Shown: piece after piece, positions 46,961 to 59,750 of the stretch | Numbering within the stretch: the first letter of the stretch is position 1 | How the letters are laid out: each line of letters opens with the position of its first letter | Source of the DNA: Mesocentrotus franciscanus | Taxonomy: Eukaryota > Echinodermata > Echinoidea > Camarodonta > Strongylocentrotidae | Reading direction: 5' to 3' | NCBI GenBank assembly: GCA_037976565.1 | Contig: CP137679.1 | Span: forward strand, 9,283,973 to 9,347,972 | Length of the DNA: 64,000 nucleotides | The notes under the pieces: generated by a model | Databases searched by the model: none | What the model was told of the DNA's origin: nothing | Seen by the model: only the letters and a program-made list of their open reading frames with translations | Position numbers and translations under genes: made by a program

Positions 46961-47488
46961 GTATATTTGAAGGAAAGGTAATTTAGGCATAGATTTCAAG
47001 TGTAGCAGAATGCAGTGGTGTCATAGTCCAATTCAGGACATGGACAACGCTTGCCTTCCTATGTTCAAGGTGTGGTAAGTCTGATGGGAGGGGGGTTGAA
47101 TCGCTGCTATCAAATTCTCCTGGTTGTGCCTCAGTCCACGACAGGACAGAGAAGATATTGGTAATTACCTTATTAGGTTATTACAATGGATGTATTCTGA
47201 TTGGAAGGGGTTTTATCTCTTCATCAATTCCTCCTGGTTGTGTCCAAGTCCAAGACACAGCATGCAGAAGCATTCAAGCTACATGAACATGTATCCCTGG
47301 TTTCTGGGGAGGAGTGTGGCAAGTCGGAAAAGAAAAGGGCGTTTGCTCGATCGGCTCATGGTAGTGTCATAGTCCAAGAGTGTCATAGTCCAAGGCAGGA
47401 GGACATGGGCGACCTAGGATCCGCAGGGTTCTGGTGATGGCAGGAATGTCATGACACGCGTGGTGGGAGTGGGACGGATTCTCCCTCA

Positions 47489-48831
47489 TCACTTTCTCTT
47501 GGTCTCTTTGATCCTCTCCACATGAAGTGCATGTGTCGCCTCCGTCACATCCTCAAATATCGGGACAGGCTCTAGGCTGGCCACGCCAGCCAGGTACTGG
47601 CGCCATCTGGTGTATACCTTGACAGCCCTAGGCAGGGGCGGCGATCCAGGGGGACGGAGGGACACGTCCCCCCTCCATTTTTTTTATGGGGGATCGTCCC
47701 ACCCCCTGAACATTTTAAAAAGCGCCAAAAAAAATGTATAGCAATTAGTGACTAAAGGCGGCAACGCACTTTAAGGCTCTGGAGGGCCCAAGAGTGCAGC
47801 GTTTAGACAAATACAAATGCAAAAATCTTCTCACTCGATAGCTACGCTCCCTCGCATCATATCCTTTAAAATGTACAAGTAAATACCGAGAAAAATATGA
47901 AAAAGTATATTGCTTGTTTTTATATTATAGTTTTGCCAAGGAATGTAATTTTGTAATACAACAAAACTTCAAAAACCTGTGAGGGGGCAGTCACTTCCGT
48001 CACCTTCACCCCTTTATTTCACTATGCTCCCTCGCACTTGCTTACTGAGGGGTTGGGGGTTGGGGGCAGTTCCCCCTAATAAAATTCAAACGTGGTTTAT
48101 TTCTAATTCGATACCAGTGCTTAACAAATGTTGCTGAAATGGCATGATTTTCCCCTGAGTTTCCGGGGGCTCTGCCCCGTGGACCCCACCAAGGGCCCTA
48201 AGACGGGCCCCCGGTTAGCTCATCTGACCATAATTAAATGCCGTAAAACCCCTGAGCTTCCAGAGGCTCCGCCCCCTGGACCCCACCAGGGCCCTAATGA
48301 GGGCCCCTGGATGCTCATCTGACCGTTATTAGATGCCTAAAACCGCTGAGCTTCCGGGGGCTCTGCCTCCTGGACCATACCAAGTGCCCTAAGGTGGCAC
48401 CTGGATGCTCATCTTATCGTAATTTATTGCCTAAAACCCCAGAGCTTCTGGGGGCTCCGCACCCTGGACCCCACTCCAATTAGTGACCTGCATGCCAGGT
48501 CACAAATAAGGTATCAAAATAATGTCATGTGACCTTAATTAAATGCCTAAAACCCCTGAGCTTCATGGGGCTCCGCCCCTGCACCCCAGGTCAATTTACG
48601 CTCCACTTGCTTCGCTCGCTTTGCTCTACCTGATCGTAAATACTTTAGCCCCCACTTTGAAAAAACGTTCCGCGGGGCCTGCATGTAACATGTAAGAGTG
48701 GTGGTGATGCGGATTGTTTTTTTCTGCCCAAAAAAAAACATTTTTTGCTCATTACACCACTGCTCCCTCGTCCCTTGCATTTCGACCCCCGGTCATGAAA
48801 AGAAATCGCCGCCCCTGGCCCTAGGTGTAAG
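47489..48831 (-). pseudogene. Possible minus-strand terminal coding exon, split by a hAT element
   Basis: On the minus strand a pyrimidine-rich acceptor (ctcctcttggtctactcctcag, 48832 upward) is followed by an open frame. Across the empty hAT site it reads LTPRAVKVYTRWRQYLAGVA and on through EDVTEATHALHVERIKETKR to TGA at 47489-47491, about 50 residues. The composition looks protein-like, but I do not recognise the family and find no convincing upstream exons. The 1185-bp insertion would break the exon unless it is spliced or polymorphic. Confidence 0.3.
47633..48817. mobile_element. Non-autonomous hAT-like element (1185 bp)
   Basis: It has a perfect 8-bp duplication GCCCTAGG at 47625-47632 and 48818-48825. 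The ends are CAGGGGCGGCGATCC and, inverted, CAGGGGCGGCGATTT. Inside at 48145-48590 are about five ~95-bp tandem units with cccctgagcttccgggggct and ctcatctgaccgt. There is no transposase. Confidence 0.92.
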
Positions 48832-49469
48832 CTGAGGAGTAGACCAAGAGGAGGGGGAGAATAGGGTTTATTCAAAATTGGAAGCGCCATTACTCATGAT
48901 GGAGATGGTGCCTTTAGTAACGATGGTATTGTGAAAGAGAGAAAGAAACATCATTTTTGTTTCTTTAATCACTTCTTTAACTGTTATGCTCCCATTTGAA
49001 CCTACTTTTAAAGAAAGTTTAATGAAAGTTCCATTGCCCCTTGACTAAGATGGCCGAACCCCTCCCCCTCCCCACCATTTTTTGCTGAAAATTACATACC
49101 TGGCACAAGCTATTCATGAATCTGTAATCTTGGGAGTAATGGATCATGTGATATCATAATAATGTGAGTAATTATATTGATGTTTAGTGCCCTAGAAGTA
49201 TACACTTATTCTTTACAATAAAATACTTTGCATATAGACAGATAGAACTTCCATAATTACCTCCTCTCCGTCGACCACCGCTCCATCTGTGAGATCCTGT
49301 ATGCATAGAAATTACATTGCGACCTTGACCGACGTAGTGTGCAACCTAGAAGGAACAAGACATTGCAATGTCAGAATAAAGACAGGATATAGTATCGAAA
49401 TATACATTGACATGAGGAGCCCTACACAATTTGCGTGTCATATTAATTTACTTTGCATGCAGTCCACAA

Positions 49470-49668
49470 CAGAGGCGGATCCAGCAAAGGGGGGATCCAA
49501 TTCGAGAGAAAATATTTAGCGCCGGACCAGCCAGCCGGCGAAAAAGCGGGGGTGGGTAAGGAGCACTATTAATTGTTATCATCCATCCCCTCCCTCCCTT
49601 GAGCCAACAAAGTTTTTTTCCCACTGGGGGCGGAACCGACGCCCCCTCCCCACGTGGATCCGCGTCTG
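49470..49668. mobile_element. 199-bp hAT-like MITE
   Basis: The ends are CAGAGGCGGATCCAGC and, inverted, CAGACGCGGATCCACG. The 8-bp flanks are gtccacaa (49462-49469) and ggccacaa (49669-49676), one mismatch. The corresponding spot in unit 2 of the tandem duplication (about 52055-52065) lacks it. Confidence 0.85.
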
Positions 49669-52289
49669 GGCCACAACAATCACACATGACTTATGAGAAC
49701 AATTGACATTTACCAATATCCTACAACACATTAATATCGGGTCATAATTTTGCATATCCTCTCTTGTCCGGCTCAGCAGTACAAAGTTGGCAAGAGTTTA
49801 AATTCACAAAGGCTCAGTTGAAAAAAAATGATGCTTGGTTTGGTTTGATTTTTTGTTTTACCAGTCTGCTAAGAAAGCATGTGCATGTTTGTGAGTAAGT
49901 TGCCCACTTCCTGAGCTGACCTCGTAGTTGCTGTACATATGCTATGACCCGTGCGATACGAGCGACTGTAGATCGGACGTGCACACAATACATGCACACA
50001 TTATTACACGCGCGTGCTTTTATTACATGCCACTAAGTCGAACTTTTTGCTCGGTCGCGAATTTTTTGCTCGGGCGCGCGATTATTAGTACTTGACAGGG
50101 CGCTCCCAACGACAGGTTGTGGATCCCCAACTTCTCAGACGGGCCGCTAGGCAGGGATAACAGCGATAAATTCGACAAGAATCTTGTCAAGTAAGTAAGC
50201 AGCCAGGGACTGACAGCTTTAAGCCCTCTCTGACTGACTTGGTAATGAGGATTAATAACTTAACAAAGGCCACTTGTACATTAACTTGGTTTTAAACACA
50301 CTGCTCTACCACTGAGCCATCGCACCTCATGAACTTCCAGCTTAGAATGCCTGACAACACAGAGGCATAACCAGACAGAAGAGGGACCCATTGGCAAAAA
50401 GATAAATAAACTAATATATTGTATGTATTAAACGTCTTTTAAAAAAATAGGCCTATGCCTGATATGCATGGTAAACAAATTCGTTGGCTCTACTGTGGGG
50501 GATTTCGATAAGAGAACATTAATGCCCTCATCTACAACTCTGGAAAATACTATTTCACTCACGCTCATGTCACAATTGGTCTGTAATCAATTTACTACAT
50601 TAACTGAATTCCGCACTCCACCTCCAGACCCAACACTGTTCTATTACATGCAACTTTAACCCCAATCCTAAACCTAACCTCAAAGCATGATACAGTGTAT
50701 TACATTGATGACCTGAATGACACTTACAATTCTACATTTAAAATACACTCTCCACTCCATACGAGCAATTTATTTTTGTTAAAAAAAATTTCGATTTCAG
50801 AGCCTTTCTAGTTAAAGTAACTATTTAAAGCATGATACAGTGTATTATTACACCAGTCTCTGTATGACATTTACAATTCTAAATTTAAATACACACTCGT
50901 CACTCCAAAGGGAGTATCCCAGCCATTTTCATCCAAACCACAATCATATTTGCATCCTGTCAGGTACCCAATCATACCCTCCTTAAGCACACAAGTGCCG
51001 TGCCTTGGCTAACATCACTCAAATATCAAACATATATCAGTGGTCTTTTATCAACATATCTACCATCGTGGCTAATAGAGCAGGAATTCCTATTTGAATA
51101 TTCATGTACTAAACATCGAAGTTTGATATTTCATGAGAATCATGAAGGGAGTGCCTTAGCTTGCAAAATTGTACAAAAACTTGTGTTGTGCTACATTACC
51201 ACAACAGGATTTTAACCTTCAAGCATCACTGCATCAGACCATCAGTATTTCATTTGTTTGTAAAGGTTTTTGAGCCAAACAAAAAAATCAGCACATCTTG
51301 TGCTTTGAGCAAAAGTATCCGGATGACCGTGCAACTTTTGTTTTATGAAAGGTGATTACACCTTGCATAAAACCACACGAAACCACTGAGAAAATCAGCT
51401 TCTGTTTCCATCCTCGGGCTGATAAGTTGGAACGGAATGAATGTTATCGACTTCTGAATGTCAACAAAACGTTTGCAATCTATGGGCATAATCATAAAGT
51501 GCGTCATTGCTTTTTGTCATGAGAGATGTGAGAGGCAATCCAAATATATAATTATGTGAACAAAAAAGGTGACGTCATGACAAATACCACTTTTATATTA
51601 TGCTTAGAGTTGAATCAACTTATCAATAACATTGGGTGCCCAGCAGAAAGGCGCAAATGAACGCATGACCAAATTTCTAGAAATTTTCATTTTATAGTTT
51701 ATATTATTCTTTGACCGTATCTACATATCGTCCGCCTGTAAACGCTAATAACTTTAAACTCCTCGAAATCATTTCTTCATCCTTTCATAACAAAAATACT
51801 GAATTTTAGCAAATGATCAGATAGATTGTGCATTACTATTCATAAACATCATCATAATGACCTCCTCTCCATCGACGACCACTTCATCTGTGAAATCATG
51901 TATGCATAGAATTACATTGCGATCTTGACCGATGTAGTGTGAAATCTAGAAATAACAAGGCAGTTTTAATATGATCTTAAAGTCTAGGTATAATACATAC
52001 ATTGACATGAGAGGCTATATATGTTTTGCTTGTGTTATATATTTACTTGCTCGCTGACCATAATCACATCTTCTACGATGAATGACATTTTCCACTATCC
52101 AACTACACATGAATAATGGTCTGTAATTTTGTATATTCCCCTCTTGGTTGGCACAGTAGTACACAGCGGGTAAAAAATCAGATCCACAAAAACTCAGACG
52201 AAAATGCGTGCAACTGCTCAGCTCAGAAAGCCTGAGTAGGCCAAGAAAGTAAAACTGGGGGCAGGGACGTCCCCCCTCACGATTTTTCC

Positions 52290-52555
52290 TAGGGGGGGAT
52301 ATCATATCAAATGACCCCTCCTTGTTTTGTCAGAAAAGAAGGGGGATCACCCATTTTGCCCCCATTTTGATTGTTGTTTTGTTTACTTAGTGTTCACACT
52401 ACCACCCCCCTCCCACTGAGCGTATTATCGGTCGGCGCGATTTTCACATTTCCGGGTGCAAAAAAGAAAAGACAAAGTATCAAAATAGGGGGCAAAATGG
52501 GTGGTCCCCCTTTTTTTCTGACAAAACATGTGGGTCATTTGATATGATGCCCAAC
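52290..52555. mobile_element. Hairpin MITE with ~80-bp arms
   Basis: The left arm (atcatatcaaatgaccc, ttgttttgtcagaaaa, cacccattttgcccccattt) is mirrored at 52475-52555. The centre is about 100 bases. A minus-strand SINE-like unit (gtcaaaggacgttagtg) follows at 52575-52690. Confidence 0.85.
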
Positions 52556-54181
52556 TTCCACCCCTTAATGTAGATTAACGCCTTGTCAAAGGACGTTAGT
52601 GTTGGGCTAGGATTTGAACTCCTTAACTTGTGATCTGCAGTCGAGTGACTTATGCACTGGACCACATCGCCTTGCTGAAAGATGGAAAGAACACAATCAA
52701 CTAGAATTTGCATAAATACAAACATTCAAAACGCAAAGTCTGTTGCAATTCTAAGTTTTCGTTTTTACAACTTTTCTATTTCAGAACTTTTTTAACTATT
52801 CAAAGCATGATACAGTGTATTATTACACCTATCACTGAGTGAAACTTACATTTCTAAATTTAACCTACACACTCTCCACTTCATAGGGAGCATACCAGCC
52901 ATTTACATCCGAACCACAATTATGTTTGCATCTATAATCAGGTACCCAATCCTACTTTCCTTAAGAACACACGTGTCATGCCTTGGCTAATTTCACTCCG
53001 AGCAAATATCAATGGTTTTTTTATCAACATATCTACCCTAGCGGCTAATAAAGCAGTAATTCCTATTTTAAAATTAATGTGCTAACAATTCAAAATTTGA
53101 TTTTTCTTGAGAATCATGGAGGGAGTGCTCTTAGCTTGAGAAGCTGTAAAAAAACTTGTGTTGTGATATATTACCTCAACAGGATTTTAACTTTCAAGCA
53201 TCACTGCATCATTGTTTCATTGTATTGTTTGTATAAAAGTTTTTGAGCCAAATGGAATAATCAGCATATCTTGTGCTTTGAGCAAAAGTATCCGGATGAT
53301 CGTGCAACTTTTGTTATATGAAAGTTGATTATACCTTGAAATATGTACACGATAAGACAATGGATGTATGCATGCAGACAAAATATTTTTTTCTCTGCAT
53401 GTATAATGCACAAATTAATACAAAAACATGAGGATGTAATGATGACAATGTATTAGGTTTCCTACTAATAATAAAAACAATATTGAATGGCTTTCTTTCT
53501 TGTGGCACTTTTGAAAAGGGGAGAGAGGGGGTGAGAGAGCAAACGAGGTGTGAGATAGAAAGATTGTGTGTCAAACAGGAGAACATGTCAATAATCGAAA
53601 ACAGAAAAAGAAACAGCATGAATTTCCCACCATTTCATGTATACACAAAACAAACACAGACATTGGTAATAAAAGAAAGCATTAACTTCATATGTTAATA
53701 ATTTACCCCTTTCGTATCTCTAATTCGTGTCGCCTCATTCTCAACATTTACCTTTCGAAAATATGATGAATTGCAACAACACGAAATGCTAATACTTATG
53801 TGAGAAAATCAGCTTCTGTTTCCATCCTCGGGCTGATAAGTCGGAACGGAATGAATGTTATCGGCCTCTGAATGTCAAGAAGACGTTTGAAACTATGGGC
53901 ATAATCATAAAGTTATATAAAACGATTTTCAAGTATTTGCGTCATTGCTTTTTTTAAATATCTTAATGTGAGAGGCAATTTAGTGTCATAATCGGTACCC
54001 CTTTCTTCATTCAGCCATTTTCTTCGGAAGAAGACAGGTGCCACTTTCATGACCATCAGCAGCAAACTATACTATACCGAAAACAAACAAGTTTCTCCAA
54101 GCAGTTTGGAATCTGCCGCATAGTCGTTATTAAACAGTCAGGTTTATAGGCTCATACCCATTCCAGGGTCCTGTTTTAAGG

Positions 54182-54254
54182 ATGGCCGATCTGAACGGGT
54201 TCGTGTTATCCTTTCTTTGTTGTCTTCTTTTACAATGTGCTCCATCTCTGCAAG
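54182..54254 (+). CDS. Gene B exon 1: signal peptide of a tandem paralog (partial gene)
   Basis: The ATG at 54182 encodes MADLNGFVLSFLCCLLLQCA and four more residues, with donor G|GTAAGG at 54255 in the same phase as gene A exon 1. Four of 24 residues differ from gene A. Flanking sequence matches gene A on both sides. The remaining exons would lie beyond 64000, because the rest of the window corresponds to intron 1. Confidence 0.7.
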
Positions 54255-54514
54255 GTAAGGAATCAAGTGATTTTGTCAATTGAAATGTGGATTGATTGTT
54301 TGAATATGGCTGATGATGTTTCATGTATTAGACTTGCACATTTTCTGTTAAAATATTAGTCCGTTACAATTTAAATATGCAAAATAATAATTATCCAAAT
54401 TGTATGAGATATTGATTCAGAGTGTGAAAAATTAGTATGACTGACTTGCTTTTGTTATAGTTTTATTATGTTGATTTTTCCTACTTATCCATCAATATCT
54501 TATAGGCGAAATAA

Positions 54515-54668
54515 TCTAGATTTAAATTCAAATTTAAATTCATATTCAAAATTCAAACTGAAGTTCAATTCAAATTCAAATTTAAATTCAAATTCTTATT
54601 TAAACTCAAATTCAAACTCAAATTCAAACTCAAATTCAAACTCAAATTCAAATTCAAATTCAAAAAAA
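54515..54668. repeat. (AAATTC)n microsatellite in gene B intron 1
   Basis: caaattcaaactcaaattc repeats, the counterpart of 4177-4290. The Asn/Ser open frame across it is a repeat artefact. Confidence 0.85.
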
Positions 54669-55133
54669 GTTTTTCCATTTCGGACATTAATTGATAAAAT
54701 GTAATGTATTTTAAAATAAATATTACGTTCGCAAAACCTAATGGAATTTCAATAGCATTGTCCACTACCTTTTGAAATATTCGCATTTTAAAACGACGAA
54801 TTGGGTAAATCGAACATGATTTCAGTGGTATATACAATAGGGTTTTGAAATTGCCCTTTGGTTGATTTTTTGAAAGTTTTTGCGATCGTGTTAAATCCCC
54901 TTTTTATGGTGCGAGTCTGTGCTTCGGTTTTTAATACATATCACTGATTCATATACTGGTTCATATTTGAAATGGGCGTATAATTTATTAATTAATATTA
55001 ATTAATAATTAATATTTATTAATATGTTTCCATTATAAAGGAATGGCGGATATAACGGAATACAGCTCCTTAAAGTTACAGCGAAAGTGATATTTTTGCA
55101 CGAATTCATCATAACTAAAAAAAAGACCTATCC

Positions 55134-57740
55134 TTTTTAATAAATGATACATTTTATTACGCCATTATTTATCCAATCAGACTTAAAAACAACCTCCCCA
55201 TTTATTTTGATACATGAATTATTCCAAATAATTTGATTATGAATAAAATGATCACTTGGGTTCTCAAAAAAGTTACGTCGCTCCAGGCTACTTACATTTC
55301 TTTTATAAAGGAGTTATTAATTTCCATCAATTGCTCTTTACTTGTTAAATTTCAAGTCCAAATAAACCATTACCTAATTTCATCATATACAATTCAAAAA
55401 AACATTTCCAGTTGCCTTTATTTTTTTATTTAGCAATCTCATCAACCATGCGATCCCGAGTCCTATGATGATTGATGGTAAATGTTATATTTTCAAACCC
55501 CCTTCAATATAATCCACTATAATTGTATTCCGATTTATCTTGTCTGGTTTACAATTCCAAATAAAAGAGTTTATCATAGATTCAACTTCATGAATGAATA
55601 ATTCAGGGGTTTCGGTAATACTGATAAAGAAAAAAAAGTTGGGAAATGGCAAATGATTTTACAATAATAATTTGTCCCAACGGTGTTAAGTCTCTCATCG
55701 ACCATATTCCCAAAATTTGTTTTAAAGTTTGTAATTTAGGCACACAAGTTGATTCATATAAATCATTCGAGTTCATTGAAAATCGCAAGTCTAATAAATA
55801 AAATGGACCTTTAGAATGTTGGGGTGTGCTATGTAATAACCAAGAGCTACAATTTCTCATTTATTACGATTTATATTTAACCCTGAATATCTTTTCAATG
55901 TTTTAAGTACACTGTATATATATATATATATATATAAAGAGTGAATGTCTTTCACATAAAATGTTGTATCATCAGCGTACATACCTTTTTTTTATATTTG
56001 TATCATTAATCACAATTCCTTGAATCTTTATATCACTCTTAATCCAAATACTCATTATTTCATTACAAAATATAACATGCAATGGGCTTAAAGGTACTAT
56101 GTCCCATTTGCAGCCAACATCAAATTCCGTAGAACTTTGCAGGAATTATGAATATGTCACGTATGTCCTATCTGTGAAATTTAAACGTTAGCAGTGTCCT
56201 ATTATTCAAATTATGCAAGGAAACCCGTTTACTCTCTAGTCTTCACTGTCAGACACTATTGAGTGACTGACTGAATTATTTTGTTTCTTTCGTAATAACA
56301 TACATAAAATGAGCTGTAAAGGTACATGAGCATTTGTCTACATCAATAACCCACTTCTTGTAATGGCCACAATTAAAGTGATTGAATCTTTGCGCAGCAC
56401 AAAACGTACGACCATTCGGTACAAGGGTCTAAAAATTAGACTATAGGTAAAATGATTGCAATCACTAAAGTCGATTCGATAACTAATGCTCGTTATTTTT
56501 CCACTAAAAGACATTTTCAAGCCCTTTCGTTTTGAGGGAAGTTCTAAATTTATAGTAGTATCTTTCAAATGCCGTTGGTATTAAACCTTTTCATTTTTGG
56601 CCTACAAATGGGACGAGTGCCTTTAAAGGACAACCTTGGCGTGCACCACGAGTAACGTTAAATAATTTAGAGGCCTGACCATTATTAATAACGCAGGAAT
56701 ATATATCATTATACTTAGTTTTTACCAAGGATATAAAATCATCACCAAAATTAAAATATTGTAATGCCAGAAACATATACTACCACTCTAACTTATCAAA
56801 TGCTTTTTCTATATTGGTCTGCTAGCACCATAAAACCAGGGATATCATAATTTCTTCTATAATCAATAATATCTAACTAAGCCAAAAGAATATTTTATGA
56901 ACCTCCTTTTATAAAAACTAGTCTGGTCACAACTTATAATTTAGGATAATACATTTCTGAGACTATCTGCTAAGCATTCAGCTATTAATTTAAATCAGTT
57001 TTCAAAACAGATATGGGTCTCAAATTTGTCAAAAATACGGGGTCTTTATTTTTCTTTGGAACAAGATTTGTTATGGCTCTTCTTTGATCAAGGGATATTC
57101 TACCACTATGAAATGAATAATTAAACGTTTATAATAATAAGTCGCCCTAATTTTTAAAAAGAATGTATAAAGTTCACAAGGAAACCCATCAGTACCAGGT
57201 GTTTTATTATTTTGCATATTTGTACGCGTATCTAAACATTCGTTCAATGTTAACAAACCTTCAAACTTTTCTTTAGAAATTAATGAAAATTCAACATTCT
57301 GACAGTCTTCAGGTAAATGTTATTCAAAATTAGCCATTGAGGGGTTATTGGAAGTATACATTTTTAAATAATACTCCTTAGCTGGTTTTAGGGTATCTTT
57401 ATTTGACTGTTCAATTTGTCCATTTTCATCATATATTTGTGTAGTTAATTTTAAAATTTGATTTCTTTTTCCTGAATTAAAAAAGTAACTTTTTTCACCA
57501 TGTTCAATCCAATTTGATCTGGATATTATAAAAGCGCCATCAACTTTCTTTTGATATAAATATATTAATCGTCCCTACATGATTTTATTTTATCTAAGAT
57601 TCTTTTAATTTTATTGTAATCTGACTCAAGTTTGTTTTTGTCTTAGATAGATTAATAAAATTTGGTATTATATATTTGATAATCATCAATCACTACTAAA
57701 TGAACCATCAAAAAGGAGGATCCATTATTTGAAAATAATT
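55134..57740 (-). pseudogene. L1-like LINE remains, minus strand, in gene B intron 1
   Basis: Minus-strand pieces: NNKTPGTDGFPCELYTFF near 57200, CVINNGQASKLFNVTRGARQ and GCPL at about 56626-56700, the continuation SPLHVIF at about 56065-56087 beyond an inserted element, and LKQILGIWSMRDLTPLGQII near 55690. The order and motifs fit the L1/Tx1 type. Frames are broken and the element is dead. It is missing from the matching position in gene A. Confidence 0.82.
56092..56622. mobile_element. piggyBac-like MITE (531 bp) with TTAA duplication
   Basis: TTAA flanks both ends (56088-56091 and 56623-56626). The ends are AGGTACTATGTCCCATTTGC and, inverted, AGGCACTCGTCCCATTTGTA. Deleting the element with one TTAA rejoins the LINE RT frame exactly at GCPL-SPL. 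There is no transposase. Confidence 0.88.
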
Positions 57741-59379
57741 AACATACATTTTCTTGTATTCTTGTTACTCGGGATCGCCCGACTACCTGGTCCCCTGCGA
57801 TTTGGCAGGTTATTAACTGCACGATAAGTAGGTCATGGCAATCATTTTGTTATGTTACATTAGTTTTGTTAAGATTCCATAGCTTAGTACTGTGAATGTA
57901 TTAGCGTAGGTTTCATGATATTCCTACTTCTGCTACTACTACTACTTCTATTGCTGCAGTCAAACCTGCTTAAAGCGGCCGTCACATATCCAAAACGGAG
58001 CCCACCCGACTTCTCTGCGAGCTCAAAACGGCATTTTCGCCAGGAATACGGCCAGGGTCGGCCGACGTTCGCAGGGCACCGAAACCTGCTCCCAATTCAG
58101 CGATTTTCCAATGGCGAATTTTGAGGTCGCAGAGCTCGTAAACAGGTCGTCCGTAGAACGCTCGGGCATCGGCAAACATTCGATCGATATTCGGGCGGCT
58201 ATCCGACGATTTTAGACCATTTTGGGCTTTAAAAATTCAGACGGAGGTCGGCAGAGCTGCGCGGCCGCCGCATTGGCTACCTGCGATACTCGAACGTCCC
58301 CTCCCGTATCCCGCCCGCGACTTGTACAAAGTTGGGCGTGCTTCGAGCGCGCTCCGTGCTGGTGTCGGGCCCTCGTCATCGGGCTGCTACGAGCCCCGGC
58401 CGGGTTCCTCCTTTCAACTCAATAATTTGGTTATGATACTGCGTCAGAAAACCATATGCCGCCCAATCAAGGCCTCCAAATAATTGGCTTAAGTCTGGTA
58501 GGGAGCTGTCTTAATATATATCCCTGCATTCTGAGATACTTTCAATTATTCCTCGGTGCTGGAGAAGACGCCTTGTCCGAGCTACGTCATCGCTGTCTTG
58601 TACACAGTATGCAGCAGCCATTTCAACTCACCCCTCGCAACGGCTCTGCCGTGCTCGTATTGCCCGCCGTGGTCTTCTTTGGCGGCATCTTAGTTCAGTT
58701 TGCTGTACATTCTTAATTTCTTCAAATTCTGCAACAACTCCTGTGCTCACTCTCTCAAAACCTTCACAGTACTACACTCTAATTGTACTGTTGACCCATA
58801 TGTATGTGCTTGTGTTCAAATGCTTCAACCAATTGTTTCTGAAAATAGTGCTTGTAAACTACTAGCAGCAGCGTGTCCACAAACGATTACTAATCTTGAC
58901 CAATTTCACAAAGTATAAAACATTAAATATCCAACAGTAAGATTTTAAAAAAATGTTTGCTAACAAGCGGTGAAACTGATTGTTTTAATAATAAGTGCTA
59001 ATTTACCTGCGTTTTAAGTGTTTAAATACTAACACCTAAACAAGCATGTGTTTTAATTTGGGGGACAAAAACATGTTAGTAAACAAACGCTAACAATTTA
59101 CAGTGTAAGTAGCTTTGCTGCACTGTCCACTCATTCAGACCTCAGAAATATGATGTGAACAAATGTGTAAGTGTCCTATATATATTCGAGGCGCAGACGC
59201 GTCGGAGGAAGCCGGGCAGGACGTCGGGCGGAGCCCGTCCGGGCATTGCCCGAGTGTCCGGCGGGCACCGACAGACCTATTGATTGTCCACCGAAACTCG
59301 GACGGCGCCCGCACTAACGTCGAGCGGGCTTCGCCCGACTCCCGTTCGTTTACTGACGGGTGTTAGAAGGGCACCTCGC

Positions 59380-59750
59380 GAGGGTTCTAGGACAATTACC
59401 CCCTGGGCAATATCCCCCGGAAAATTACCCCCCGGAAAACTACCCCCAAGGACAATTACCCCGGAAAATTACCCCGAGAATTACCCCCGAGGACAATAAC
59501 CCCTAAGGACAATTACCCCAAAATTACCCCCGGAAAATACCCCCGAGGACAACTACCCCAGGACAATTACCCCCAAGGACAATTACCCCGGAAAACTACC
59601 CCCGAGGACAACTACCCCGAGGACAACTACCAGGACAATTACCAGGACAACTACCCCGAGGACAATTACCCCGGAAAACTACCCTGATTACCCCGAGGAC
59701 AATTACCCACCCCATGGATAACTACGCCTGAGGACAACTACCCAGGACAA
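59380..59750. repeat. Left minisatellite arm, 15-bp unit GGACAATTACCCCGA
   Basis: About 20 units with small deletions and ccggaaaattacc variants. The Pro/Tyr/Asn-rich open frame is a by-product of the repeat. Confidence 0.9.

Larger units (their letters stand above)
49190..53970. repeat. Tandem duplication of ~2.2-2.4 kb upstream of gene B
   Basis: Unit 1 (about 49190-51560) and unit 2 (about 51830-53970) share, in order, cctcctctcc.tcgac (49260/51866), an aatttt.catat.ccctctt block (49747/52126), catgatacagtgtattatta (50829/52807), tggctaat.aagcagtaattcc-type sequence (51070/53045), gagcaaaagtatccggatga (51307/53280) and gaaaatcagcttctgtttcc (51390/53811). The last block is the start of the gene A/B upstream region. 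Unit 1 ends before the signal-peptide exon. Confidence 0.8.

Noticed and set aside
48128..48322. Pro-rich frame EAPPPGPHQGP
   Set aside because: It lies in the ~95-bp tandem units of a non-autonomous hAT element.
50290..50335. Minus-strand tRNA A-box (gatggctcagtggtagagca)
   Set aside because: No B box or cloverleaf follows; treated as a tRNA-derived fragment.
54468..54704. Asn-Ser repeat protein
   Set aside because: It is an (AAATTC)n microsatellite shared with the gene A intron.
58222..58425. G+C-rich frame resembling a coding exon
   Set aside because: It is the G+C-rich outer domain of the foldback element; no recognisable transposase motif in any frame.
59380..59750. CRISPR-like array
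   Set aside because: There are no unique spacers; it is a head-to-tail minisatellite in eukaryotic DNA.
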